From DATDAH01 sp963845425 (GTDB lineage: Bacteria; Actinomycetota; Acidimicrobiia; Acidimicrobiales; DATDAH01): a stretch of DNA of 64,000 nt. Below, piece by piece: positions 1 through 7,452 of this stretch (positions within the stretch are counted from its first letter, which is position 1; every line of letters begins with the position of its first letter). Both the position numbers and the translations under genes were made by a program. Location of the stretch: NCBI GenBank assembly GCA_963845425.1, contig CAWJSC010000002.1:1-64000 (forward strand). The letters run 5' to 3'. The notes beneath the pieces were generated by a model. That model did no database searches. It had not been told where the DNA came from and saw only the letters and a list, made by a program, of their open reading frames with translations.

Positions 1-115
1 GGGGGAGCCAGTAGGTGCTGAAGCCGTCGGCCTCGGCCTCCACGGCATGGGCCGCCAAATCCTCGAGGGGTGCCCCCATGATCATCAGGGCGCCGGCGTG
101 GATTCCGATGCGCAT
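1..115 (-). CDS. LLM-class F420-dependent oxidoreductase, N-terminal fragment cut by window edge
   Basis: The reverse strand from 115 reads MRIGIHAGALMIMGAP and continues in frame to the window edge, ending in a stretch rich in EAEADGFSTYWLP. An MRIG-type start followed about 30 residues later by AEADGF-xxxW is typical of the first beta-strand and helix of luciferase-like, F420-dependent oxidoreductases, which transfer hydride to or from cofactor F420. Only about 38 codons are visible, so substrate and subgroup cannot be named. The ATG at 113-115 faces the lipoprotein gene starting at 158, leaving a 42-bp divergent gap. The remainder lies upstream of base 1 of the window. Identification rests on this short N-terminal pattern only. 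Confidence 0.6.
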   Translation of the reverse strand, partial: MRIGIHAGALMIMGAPLEDLAAHAVEAEADGFSTYWLP

Positions 116-157
116 GGCCCGGGACCGTAGTGGGTCACCCCCCGGGTGTCGCTGGCG

Positions 158-649
158 ATGCGCCGTGCGGTCGTCGCCCTCCGAGCCCTGGGGGGCCTCG
201 CCCTGCTCCTGGTCGGCTGCGGTGGCGACGAGGCCGCGGCCCCCACGACCACGAGGGTCACCGTCACCCTCGGCGAGCCGCTTCCGGTCGGCGCGGCCTA
301 CCAGGACCCGAGCGGCAACGTGACGCTGACGGTCCGGGGCATCCGACTGACGGGCGGCCTGCTGCTGGCCGACAGCGCCGAGGCCTGCGCCAGGCGGGCT
401 GCGCCCGCCCTGCCGGTGCAGCCCAACGCCTGGCAGCTCAGGCTCGAGGGCCGGGAGCAGACGGTCCCGCCGGTGACCCGGACCAGCCGAACCGTGCCGC
501 CCGGCCGCCGCGGCCCGAGGCCGCCCAGGTGGAGGCGGGCGTGTGCGTCGAGGGCAAGGTCGCCTTCCGGGTGCCCCCCGCAGGCCGACCCGGCCGAGGT
601 GCTCTTCACGCAGCTCCCCGCCCCGGTGGCCTGGACCATCGGGGGCTGA
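158..649 (+). CDS. Secreted lipoprotein, interrupted by two compensating frameshifts
   Basis: From ATG 158 the product begins MRRAVVALRALGGLALLLVG-C, a basic n-region, a hydrophobic core and a lipobox Cys, so it should be lipid-anchored outside the membrane. A Ser/Thr/Gly/Asp linker and a beta-rich segment (GEPLPVGAAYQDPSGNVTLT) follow. Between about 470 and 585 the sensible reading moves to another frame (VEAGVCVEGKVAFRVPP) and then returns for DPAEVLFTQLPAPVAW and the stop at 647-649. Two compensating single-base indels explain this better than a real gene end. The fold resembles extracellular DUF4352-like immunoglobulin-type domains, but this is a weak match by eye. A GTG at 146 is an alternative start. 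The 3' end overlaps the convergent RDD gene. Confidence 0.55.
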   Translation: MRRAVVALRALGGLALLLVGCGGDEAAAPTTTRVTVTLGEPLPVGAAYQDPSGNVTLTVRGIRLTGGLLLADSAEACARRAAPALPVQPNAWQLRLEGREQTVPPVTRTSRTVPPGRRGPRPPRWRRACASRARSPSGCPPQADPAEVLFTQLPAPVAWTIGG

Positions 650-1175
650 GTCGTGGCCGGCCGATCAGGCCTCCGCGGCCTGGCGACTGAGCAGGCGCCA
701 GCGGCGCGCGGGCGTCCCAGTCGTACACCACGGTGGTGTGGGCGATGACGTCGTGGAGGCCACAGTGTCGCTCCTTGCCGATGACCAGACCGATGAAGCC
801 GAGGCCGAGCAGGAGGAAGCTCAGGGGGAAGGCCAGCGTGCGCACGACGGCGTGGCGCACCGTGATGTCGCCGCCGTCGCGGTGGACGACCCGCAGCCCG
901 AGTACGGCCATGCCCGGGGTCTTCGCCGCCAGCGCCCAGCTCCCGGCGAAGTAGAAGAAGAGCCAGAACCCCAGGCCGATCAGCCAGATCATCGAGTCCT
1001 GGGCCGGGACGGCCAGGTCCTCCCGACTCACGAGCTGCCAGAGGAAGGCCACCAGGCTGAGGGCCAGGCCGTAGGCCGAGACCGAGGCGAAGGCGTCGAT
1101 CACGTAGGCCGCCAGGCGGGTCACCGGCCCGGCGTAGTTCCCGGCCAGCGAGGCGGCAGGGGGGGTGGCCTTCAT
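606..1175 (-). CDS. RDD-family integral membrane protein
   Basis: About 189 residues from ATG 1175 (MKATPPAASLAGNYAG). Near the N-terminus is VTRLAAYVIDAFAS, with the Arg and Asp that give the RDD family its name inside the first membrane helix. A second helix (WLIGLGFWLFFYFAG), a KTPGMAVLGLRVV loop and a third helix (LSFLLLGLGFIGLVIG) follow, then the common ending GLHDVIAHTTVV. RDD proteins are small multi-pass proteins of mostly unknown role, some linked to ion transport or envelope homeostasis. Its start codon overlaps the stop of the repeat protein upstream (ATGA), so the two are translationally coupled. In many actinobacteria the repeat segment and RDD domain are one polypeptide (recalled, not checked). 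The Arg/Pro-rich C-terminus after VVYDWDAR may reflect a late frameshift. Confidence 0.8.
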   Translation of the reverse strand: MKATPPAASLAGNYAGPVTRLAAYVIDAFASVSAYGLALSLVAFLWQLVSREDLAVPAQDSMIWLIGLGFWLFFYFAGSWALAAKTPGMAVLGLRVVHRDGGDITVRHAVVRTLAFPLSFLLLGLGFIGLVIGKERHCGLHDVIAHTTVVYDWDARAPLAPAQSPGRGGLIGRPRLSPRWSRPPGRGAA

Positions 1176-1964
1176 GCCGGACGCTCCTGGGCCACGGTCG
1201 TCGACGGGGTCGTCTCGACGACTTCGGCGGTCGAGGTCCCCAAGAGGGGGGCCACGGGCCGGCGGCGGCCCCGGTGCACCACCCGGTCCGCGACGCCGTC
1301 GGACACCTCGTCGAAGGTGACCCCGAGGCTGCGGACGAAGTCGAGGAACTGGGCGACCATGCCCCCGGTGGACTGGACGATCAGGGTGCCCACCTCGGTG
1401 CGGCGCACGATGCCGTCGACGTCGACCCGGCCGATGATCCCGTCGATGTCGACCCGGCCGATGATCCCGTCGACATCGACCCGGGTGATGATCCCGTCGA
1501 TGTCGACCTTCCGCACGATGCCGTCGATGTCGAGCACCCGCACGACATCGTCCACCACCTGGCCGATCACCGGCTTCCACCTGCTCGGCCGTGGCCTCCC
1601 GGTGGCGCCGCCCACTCTCGGCGGCCGGTTCCAGGCGGTCGGCCAGCGAGCCCGGCGGCGTCCCCCACCGGGCTCTGGTCGAGGACCTTCAGGGCGACGT
1701 CGGTGCCGGCCCGGCCGAGGCCGATGGCGGCCCGCAGCCCGGCCCGGCCCCACGCGATGCCATAGCCGATGCCTGCGTCCCGGTCGCCCGCACCGCCCTA
1801 CGGACGTGGTCCGAGTCCAGGGGGTCAGCGGTCACGGCCGGCGGCTCGATGGCCGGCGGGCCCTCAGGCGTCTCGTCCGCCGGGGTCGGGTCGGTCACGC
1901 GGCGCTCCCGCCCGACGTCGGACAGCGCATCGTCGACGACGTCGGTCAGCTCGTCCAGGTGCAC
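1172..1964 (-). CDS. Nonapeptide-repeat protein preceding RDD protein, frameshifted
   Basis: This gene must be read across three frames. A GTG at 1964 begins MHLDELTDVVDDALSDV and an acidic, Pro-rich segment. After about 1765 the sense frame shifts to a Gly-rich stretch (GIGYGIAWGRAGLRAAIG) and then KVLDQSPVGDAAG. From about 1580 a third frame carries KPVIGQVVDDVVRV and five exact nine-residue repeats of the type D-[IV]-D-G-I-[IV]-x-R-V. The end, VQSTGGMVAQFLDFVRSLG, reads cleanly to the TGA at 1172-1174, which overlaps the RDD start. Strings of V-D-[VI]-[ND] nonapeptides next to RDD domains are known in actinobacteria. A membrane-peripheral amphipathic helix role is my inference. The indels are probably sequencing errors rather than decay, because all segments remain conserved-looking. 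Confidence 0.55.
1397..1531 (-). repeat. Five 27-bp coding tandem repeats (nonapeptides)
   Basis: Five consecutive 27-base units on the reverse strand encode DIDGIVRKV, DIDGIITRV, DVDGIIGRV, DIDGIIGRV and DVDGIVRRT. The period is exactly nine residues with Asp at positions 1 and 3, Gly at 4 and hydrophobics at 2, 5, 6 and 9. The DNA is nearly identical between units, so copy number may vary by slippage. There are no spacers, so this is not a CRISPR array. Confidence 0.85.
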
Positions 1965-2030
1965 CGCGCTCGCCTCCGTCCTTCAGCTCCTCCGGGACGG
2001 TATCCGGCCGGATCCGGGCCATGATGGGTC

Positions 2031-3049
2031 ATGGCTGTCACCGTGATCACCGACGAGGCCCGCCCCACCACCGCGGAGGTTGTTGACGGGGCCGTGGTCA
2101 TCGACCCGGTCGACCTTCCCGCCGCCATCGGCTGGACCCTGCAGCCCGAGGGCTCTGTCACGGCGACGTGTGTGTGCCCTCGTCCGTGACCAGAACGCCC
2201 TCTTTGACGGCGACCGTCTCGACCTCGGTCGTGTGGCCGGCGCCCTGGACGGGCCGTTCCTGGCCGCGGACGGGGCGGCCGCTCTGGGCGAGCCGCGCCT
2301 GCGCCTGGCCACCGACGGCCTGCAGGCGCCCACCTTCACCCTCCCGGACCTCCAGGGTGAGCGCCACTCGCTGGAGGAGAGTGGCGGGGGCGCAAGAAGC
2401 TCCTGGTCGCCTTCGCCAGTTGGTGAGGCTGCCGCTACGACCTGCCCGGGTGGCAGGCCCTCAACGACGAACTGGCCGACACCGGCTTCGTGGTCATCGC
2501 CGTCGCCCTCGACGAGTCCGCTGACCTCATCGAGCCCTTCACCGAGGGCATCACGATCCCGGTCCTGCTGGATCGGGAGCACACGCTGAGCGAGACCTAC
2601 GCGATCACCAACGTGCCCTCGGCGGTCTGGATCGACGAGGACGACCACATCGTGCGCCCCAACTCGCCCACCTTCAGCAACGACATGTTCGTCGACTTCA
2701 CGGGTGTGTCCTGCGAGCCCGGGATGGCCGCCATCCGCCGCTGGGTCCGCGACGGCGAGATCGACCTGTCCCGGGAGGACGCCGTCGCCGCGGTCGAGGA
2801 CCTCGCCCCGCGCTGGAGGAGGCCCGGCTGCGGTTCCGCATCGGCGCCCACCTGGCCCGCGAGGGCGACGAGGAGGCGGCGAGGCGTCAGCTGCTGGCCG
2901 CCACCGAGCTGGCCCCCGACGACCTGACCATCTGGCGAGCGGCCCTGCCGCTCATCGGCGACGACCCCTTCGGTGAGACCTTCTTCGCCCAGTACGGCGA
3001 ATGGCAGGCCCGTGGCCTCCCCTTCAACGGCCTACCTCCCATCACCTGA
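2031..3049 (+). CDS. Redoxin/peroxiredoxin-like protein with in-frame TGA at redox motif; candidate selenoprotein
   Basis: Read across frames, the product has about 338 residues. The N-terminal domain starts MAVTVITDEARPTTAEVV and includes LCHGDVCVP. A thioredoxin-fold domain follows: APTFTLPDLQGERHSLEE, WRGRKKLLVAFASW-[TGA]-GCRYDLPGWQ, FVVIAVALDESADL, ITIPVLLDREHTLSETYAI and NVPSAVWIDEDDHIV. The C-terminal part (RIGAHLAREGDEEAARRQLL, then DDPFGETFFAQYGEW) resembles a TPR-like tail. Frameshifts are needed near 2155-2180, 2378 and 2810. The TGA at 2424-2426 sits where thioredoxin-like proteins carry the first redox Cys, and the frame is identical on both sides, so an indel did not create it. 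Either it encodes selenocysteine or a Cys TGC was miscalled. A hairpin follows at 2441-2457. The ATG at 2031 fits the conserved N-terminus. Convergent with the P450. Confidence 0.65.
2424..2457 (+). other. Candidate UGA-Sec codon followed by SECIS-like hairpin
   Basis: TGA lies at 2424-2426 inside SW-[TGA]-GCRYDLP. A six-pair hairpin, CCTGCC (2441-2446) with GGCAGG (2452-2457), closes a five-base loop CGGGT at 2447-2451. The loop starts 20 bases after the TGA and has G at its second position. Published bacterial SECIS models ask for a short stem, a small loop with G in its first two positions, and roughly 16-37 bases of spacing, so this element fits. In such GC-rich DNA hairpins of this size occur by chance, and no selA/selB/selC is visible here, so this remains a candidate. 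Confidence 0.4.
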
Positions 3050-3050
3050 C

Positions 3051-3099
3051 GAAATTGCGCCGATTTGTCACGCCTGGCGTGACAAATCGGCGCAATTTC
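3051..3099. repeat. Palindrome family A, copy 1 (convergent intergenic hairpin)
   Basis: A 49-bp perfect palindrome with 24-base arms around a single central T: gaaattgcgccgatttgtca continuing to cgcc, then the mirror arm. It begins one base after the redoxin stop and lies 13 bp from the end of the P450 gene, so it could terminate transcription from both sides. It has no long T-run. Near-identical copies lie at 7346 and 42726, which makes it a dispersed repeat family as well as a possible terminator. Confidence 0.8.
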
Positions 3100-3112
3100 A
3101 GACCAACCGGGA

Positions 3113-4388
<1,276 letters not shown>

Positions 4389-4432
4389 GGCCGTACTCTG
4401 CCACGCCGCCCGCTGACCTACGGTGCCCGGAC

Positions 4433-5635
4433 GTGAGCCCCGCTCCCCGAGGCATGGACCCCGACCGGCTGGCCAACGTCACGGCCGTGACCCACGGCTA
4501 CGTGGACTCCGGCCGCTTCCCGAATGCCGTGACGGCGGTCCTGCACCGGGGCAAAGAGGTCCTGCGGGACGTCTACGGCTGGGCGGACACCGCGGACGGG
4601 CGGCCGATCGAGGAGGACTCGATTTTCCGCATCTTCTCGATGACCAAGCCCATCGTGAGCCTGGCCCTGATGCAGCGCTACGAGAAGGGCGAGTTCCTCC
4701 TCGAGGACCCGATCGGCCGCTACATCCCGGAGCTGGCCGACCTCGGCGTCTGGGCGGGCGAGGGCGAGGCGCCGGTGGCCGCCGAAGGTCCCGTCACCGT
4801 GAAGCAGCTGCTCACCCACACGGCGGGGTTCACCGCCGGGTTCCAGTTCACCCAGCCGGTGGCCGCCCTGTACCGGGATGCCGGCGTCGGGGACCTGCGC
4901 CCGTCGAAGCACGACCTGGCGACGACGATGGGCATCCTCGGCGGCCTGCCGCTGGTCTGCCAGCCCGGATCCGCCTTCCACTACGGCATGTCGACCGACG
5001 TGGTCGGCCGCCTGGTCGAGGTCCTCAGCGGCCAGGGCCTGGACGAGTACCTGGCCGAGCACGTGCTCGGGCCGCTGGGCATGGACGACACCGGGTTCTG
5101 GGTGCCCGAGGGCGACATCGACCGCTTCATCAGCAACTACCTGAAGACCCCCGACGACAAGCGCTACCGGGTCGACACCCCCGACGTGAGCCGCCACTGC
5201 CACCGGCCGACCTTCCTGTCGGGGGCAGGCGGTCTCGTGTCGACCCTGGACGACTACCTGCGCTTCTGCCGGATGCTGCTCGGCGGCGGCGAGCTGGACG
5301 GGCAACGGGTCCTCGGGCGCAAGACCCTGGCCTACATGGCGACCAACCACCTGCCCGACGGCCGGATGCTCAACGAGCTGGGTCAGGACACCTTCAGCGA
5401 GGTGGCCATGGAGGGCATGGGCTTCGGCCTCGGGGTGTCGGTGCTGCTCGACCCCGCGCTGGCCGGGGCCATCGGGTCTGCGGGCGAGTACGGCTGGGGC
5501 GGCGCCGCCAACACGGTCTTCTGGGTGGATCCCGCCGAGGACCTCGCCGTGGTCTTCCTCACCCAACTCGTGCCGTCCGGCGCCTACCCCATCCGCCGCC
5601 AGCTCCGAGCCACGGTCTACGGCGCCCTCACCTGA
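4433..5635 (+). CDS. Serine hydrolase, class C beta-lactamase/esterase family
   Basis: A 400-residue protein with the penicillin-recognising hydrolase fold. The nucleophile motif is S-M-T-K (Ser69, Lys72) in IFRIFSMTKPIVSLAL, the second catalytic element is the Tyr in FHYGMSTD (Tyr184), and the C-terminal beta-strand motif is WGGAANTVFWVDP. This arrangement is typical of EstB-like esterases and lipolytic relatives of AmpC; substrate unknown. There is no signal peptide, so it should act in the cytoplasm, unlike true beta-lactamases. GTG 4433 is the longest start; an ATG at 4454 gives MDPDRLANVTAVTHGY and is equally plausible. Its divergent position beside the P450 and its adjacency to the alpha/beta hydrolase suggest ester or lactone hydrolysis within a catabolic set (inference). 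Confidence 0.88.
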   Translation: MSPAPRGMDPDRLANVTAVTHGYVDSGRFPNAVTAVLHRGKEVLRDVYGWADTADGRPIEEDSIFRIFSMTKPIVSLALMQRYEKGEFLLEDPIGRYIPELADLGVWAGEGEAPVAAEGPVTVKQLLTHTAGFTAGFQFTQPVAALYRDAGVGDLRPSKHDLATTMGILGGLPLVCQPGSAFHYGMSTDVVGRLVEVLSGQGLDEYLAEHVLGPLGMDDTGFWVPEGDIDRFISNYLKTPDDKRYRVDTPDVSRHCHRPTFLSGAGGLVSTLDDYLRFCRMLLGGGELDGQRVLGRKTLAYMATNHLPDGRMLNELGQDTFSEVAMEGMGFGLGVSVLLDPALAGAIGSAGEYGWGGAANTVFWVDPAEDLAVVFLTQLVPSGAYPIRRQLRATVYGALT

Positions 5636-5644
5636 CCGCGCCGG

Positions 5645-6445
5645 TCACGGCGGAACGCCGTGGAGGAAGCGACGGACCTCGCGGTCGAAGGTGGCGGGCG
5701 CCTCGAGGTTGACGACGTGGCCCACCCCGGGGATCACGGCCAGCTCGGACCCCGGGATGGCCCGCTCGATCTCATGGGCGACCGCGAGCGGTGCCCGGCT
5801 GTCGAGCTCGCCGTAGAGCAGCAGGGTGGGGACGACGATGTCCCCGAGAGCGTCGCTCAGGTCGGCGGCCGCGAGAGCGTGCACCATCGGCTTGATGCCG
5901 GCGGGTCGGACGTCGAGCATGATGCCCAACATCTCCTCCTCCAGCTCCGGCGCCACCGGGCCGGCGAAGAAGCCCGGCAGATACGACCGCACCCAGGTCT
6001 CCGGCGGCTGATCGGCTTCGGCCAGGACCTTCGCCACCCGGGCCTCGATGACCTCGGGCGAGAGCGAGCCGGCCCACCCGGCGTAGGCGGAGACGAGGAC
6101 GAGGGACCGGATCGCCGTCGGGTGCCGGTGCGCCACCTCGATGGCCAGGCTGCCGCCGAAGGAGAGCCCCAACAGGTGCGGCCGGTCGAGGCCGAGCGCC
6201 CGAACGAGGCCCACGACGACATCGGCGTACTCGGCCAGCGAGAAGGTCTCGGGTGGGTCCGATGACCGGTCACAGCCCGGCGCATCCCAGGCGACGACCG
6301 TGAACTCGTCGCTCAGTGACTCGAGCTGGAGGCGCCACTCGCGACTGTCGCTCCATGCCCCGTGGAGCAGCACCAGCGCCGGTCCGTCGCCGGACCGGCG
6401 GTAGCCGATCTGGAAGCCCTCGACCTCGGCGATGCCCAGTGCCAT
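5645..6445 (-). CDS. Alpha/beta-fold hydrolase
   Basis: About 266 residues from ATG 6445 (MALGIAEVEGFQIGYRRSG). The oxyanion segment is LLHGAWSDSREW, the nucleophile elbow is G-L-S-F-G-G with Ser, an acid is likely in LLYGELDSRAPL, and the His is in IPGVGHVVNLEAP. Ser rather than Asp at the elbow argues against haloalkane dehalogenase or epoxide hydrolase and for an esterase or C-C hydrolase, related to MhpC/HsaD-type enzymes in general shape. Starts upstream, to 6523, would add a Cys/Arg/Pro-rich extension over the promoter region and are unlikely. Convergent with the serine hydrolase (9 bp apart) and divergent from the SDR at 6584. Confidence 0.85.
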   Translation of the reverse strand: MALGIAEVEGFQIGYRRSGDGPALVLLHGAWSDSREWRLQLESLSDEFTVVAWDAPGCDRSSDPPETFSLAEYADVVVGLVRALGLDRPHLLGLSFGGSLAIEVAHRHPTAIRSLVLVSAYAGWAGSLSPEVIEARVAKVLAEADQPPETWVRSYLPGFFAGPVAPELEEEMLGIMLDVRPAGIKPMVHALAAADLSDALGDIVVPTLLLYGELDSRAPLAVAHEIERAIPGSELAVIPGVGHVVNLEAPATFDREVRRFLHGVPP

Positions 6446-6516
6446 GGCGGCCCCCAACGTCGGTCGCGTGAGCGTAGGTCGGCAGCCGGCGCCCAACCAG
6501 CGCGGACAACGACATA

Positions 6517-6545
6517 TTGACACTCCTCATGTCACTATTTAGCCT
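6517..6545 (+). promoter_or_regulatory. Putative promoter with overlapping inverted-repeat operator for the SDR gene
   Basis: TTGACA at 6517-6522 and TAGCCT at 6540-6545 are 17 bp apart, a good sigma-70-like spacing, about 40 bp before the SDR start. Overlapping the -35 box is tgacactcctcatgtca (6518-6534), TGACA-N7-TGTCA, a 17-bp dyad of the sort bound by TetR- or GntR-type repressors. The dyad lies in the divergent region shared with the alpha/beta hydrolase, so it could control both. No regulator gene is nearby. Confidence 0.45.
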
Positions 6546-6583
6546 GCCGTCGTGCGACAGCGCCCCACCATCGAGGTGACGAC

Positions 6584-7330
6584 TTGACCGACACCGACCG
6601 CCGCGTCGCCCTGATCGCGGATGCCGGCTTCTACGTCGGCCCGGCGCTGTCCCGGCTCATGGCCGAGCGGGGCCACGACCTGGTGCTCGGCGACCCCAAG
6701 CCCGAACTGGTCGAGGAACTGACCGCCGGTGGGACACAGGTCGAGGTGGTCGAGGGGGCCCGGGACCTGAGCGAGCCCGACGCCGCCGGCCGCCTGGTCG
6801 CCGCCGGGCTGGAGCGCTTCGGGCACATCGACTCGGCCACCGCCTTCTCGGGGATGATCGTCGTCGGCCGCTTCCTCGACTCCTCGGTGGAGGACCTGCA
6901 CACGGTCGTGAAGGGCTGCATGGAGGCGCCGTACCGCTTCCTGCGGGCCGTGGTGCCGCCCATGGTCGAGCGGGGCGACGGCCAGGTCCTGGTCATCACC
7001 AGCGCCTCCGCGGCCCGGCCCACGCCGGGTGCCCCCCTCTACTCGTCGGCCCGCGCGGGGGCGACGATGCTGGTGCGCAACGTGGCGGGTGAGGTGGCCC
7101 GCACGGGCGTCCAGGTCAACGCCGTGGGCACCAACTTCATGGACTTCCCCGAGTTCCTCCGGGCCAACCGCATCACCGACGACGAGAGTCGCGCCAAGCT
7201 CGAGGCCTCGGTGCCCATGCGTCGCCTGGGGACCATGGAGGAGTTCGCCGCCTTCTGCGGCCCCTACATCGACGGCACCAGCCGCTTCACCACCGGTCAG
7301 TTCACCGCCTACGCCGGCGGTTGGGCCTGA
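6584..7330 (+). CDS. Atypical SDR with halohydrin dehalogenase signature (S-x12-Y-x3-R)
   Basis: A 248-residue Rossmann-fold protein. The usual NAD(P) TGxxxGxG motif is replaced by ADAGFYVGP, and the YxxxK catalytic pair is Y153-SSA-R157, with Ser140 exactly 13 residues before the Tyr. This reproduces the S-x12-Y-x3-R triad of halohydrin dehalogenases such as HheC, which lack the dinucleotide site and release halide from vicinal halohydrins. YSSARAGATMLVRN, VPMRRLGTMEEFA and TGQFTAYAGG also follow the HheC pattern. The first HHDH motif, T-x4-[FY]-x-G, is nearly present as A12-x4-Y17-V-G19, with Ala for Thr. It may be a true HHDH, a non-dehalogenating relative, or a steroid-cluster SDR. TTG 6584 follows GAGG at 6573-6576; other starts would lose the N-terminal strand. 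Confidence 0.75.
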   Translation: MTDTDRRVALIADAGFYVGPALSRLMAERGHDLVLGDPKPELVEELTAGGTQVEVVEGARDLSEPDAAGRLVAAGLERFGHIDSATAFSGMIVVGRFLDSSVEDLHTVVKGCMEAPYRFLRAVVPPMVERGDGQVLVITSASAARPTPGAPLYSSARAGATMLVRNVAGEVARTGVQVNAVGTNFMDFPEFLRANRITDDESRAKLEASVPMRRLGTMEEFAAFCGPYIDGTSRFTTGQFTAYAGGWA

Positions 7331-7345
7331 CCGCCCGACCAGATC

Positions 7346-7394
7346 GAAATTGCGCCGATTTGTCACGCTGAGCGTGACAAATCGGCGCAATTTC
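7346..7394. repeat. Palindrome family A, copy 2
   Basis: A 49-bp palindrome with 24-base arms, nearly identical to the copy at 3051. The innermost pair differs in a compensating way: cgcc/ggcg in copy 1 is cgct/agcg here, so pairing is kept while sequence changes. It follows the SDR stop by 15 bp and precedes the molybdoenzyme, both on the plus strand, so it could terminate the SDR transcript. Confidence 0.8.
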
Positions 7395-7452
7395 AGGTTG
7401 AGGGGGCACGGATGGCCGGGAACTCTCACGGGACTCACAGCGTGGTAGGTCG

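Noticed and set aside
1397..1531. Regular 27-bp repeats resembling a CRISPR or VNTR
   Set aside because: Period 27 with no spacers, and the repeats encode five clean nonapeptides in frame.
2424..2426. TGA treated as a true stop splitting the redoxin into two genes
   Set aside because: The same frame carries the thioredoxin-fold sequence on both sides and no ribosome-binding site or start follows; a Sec codon or miscall is preferred.
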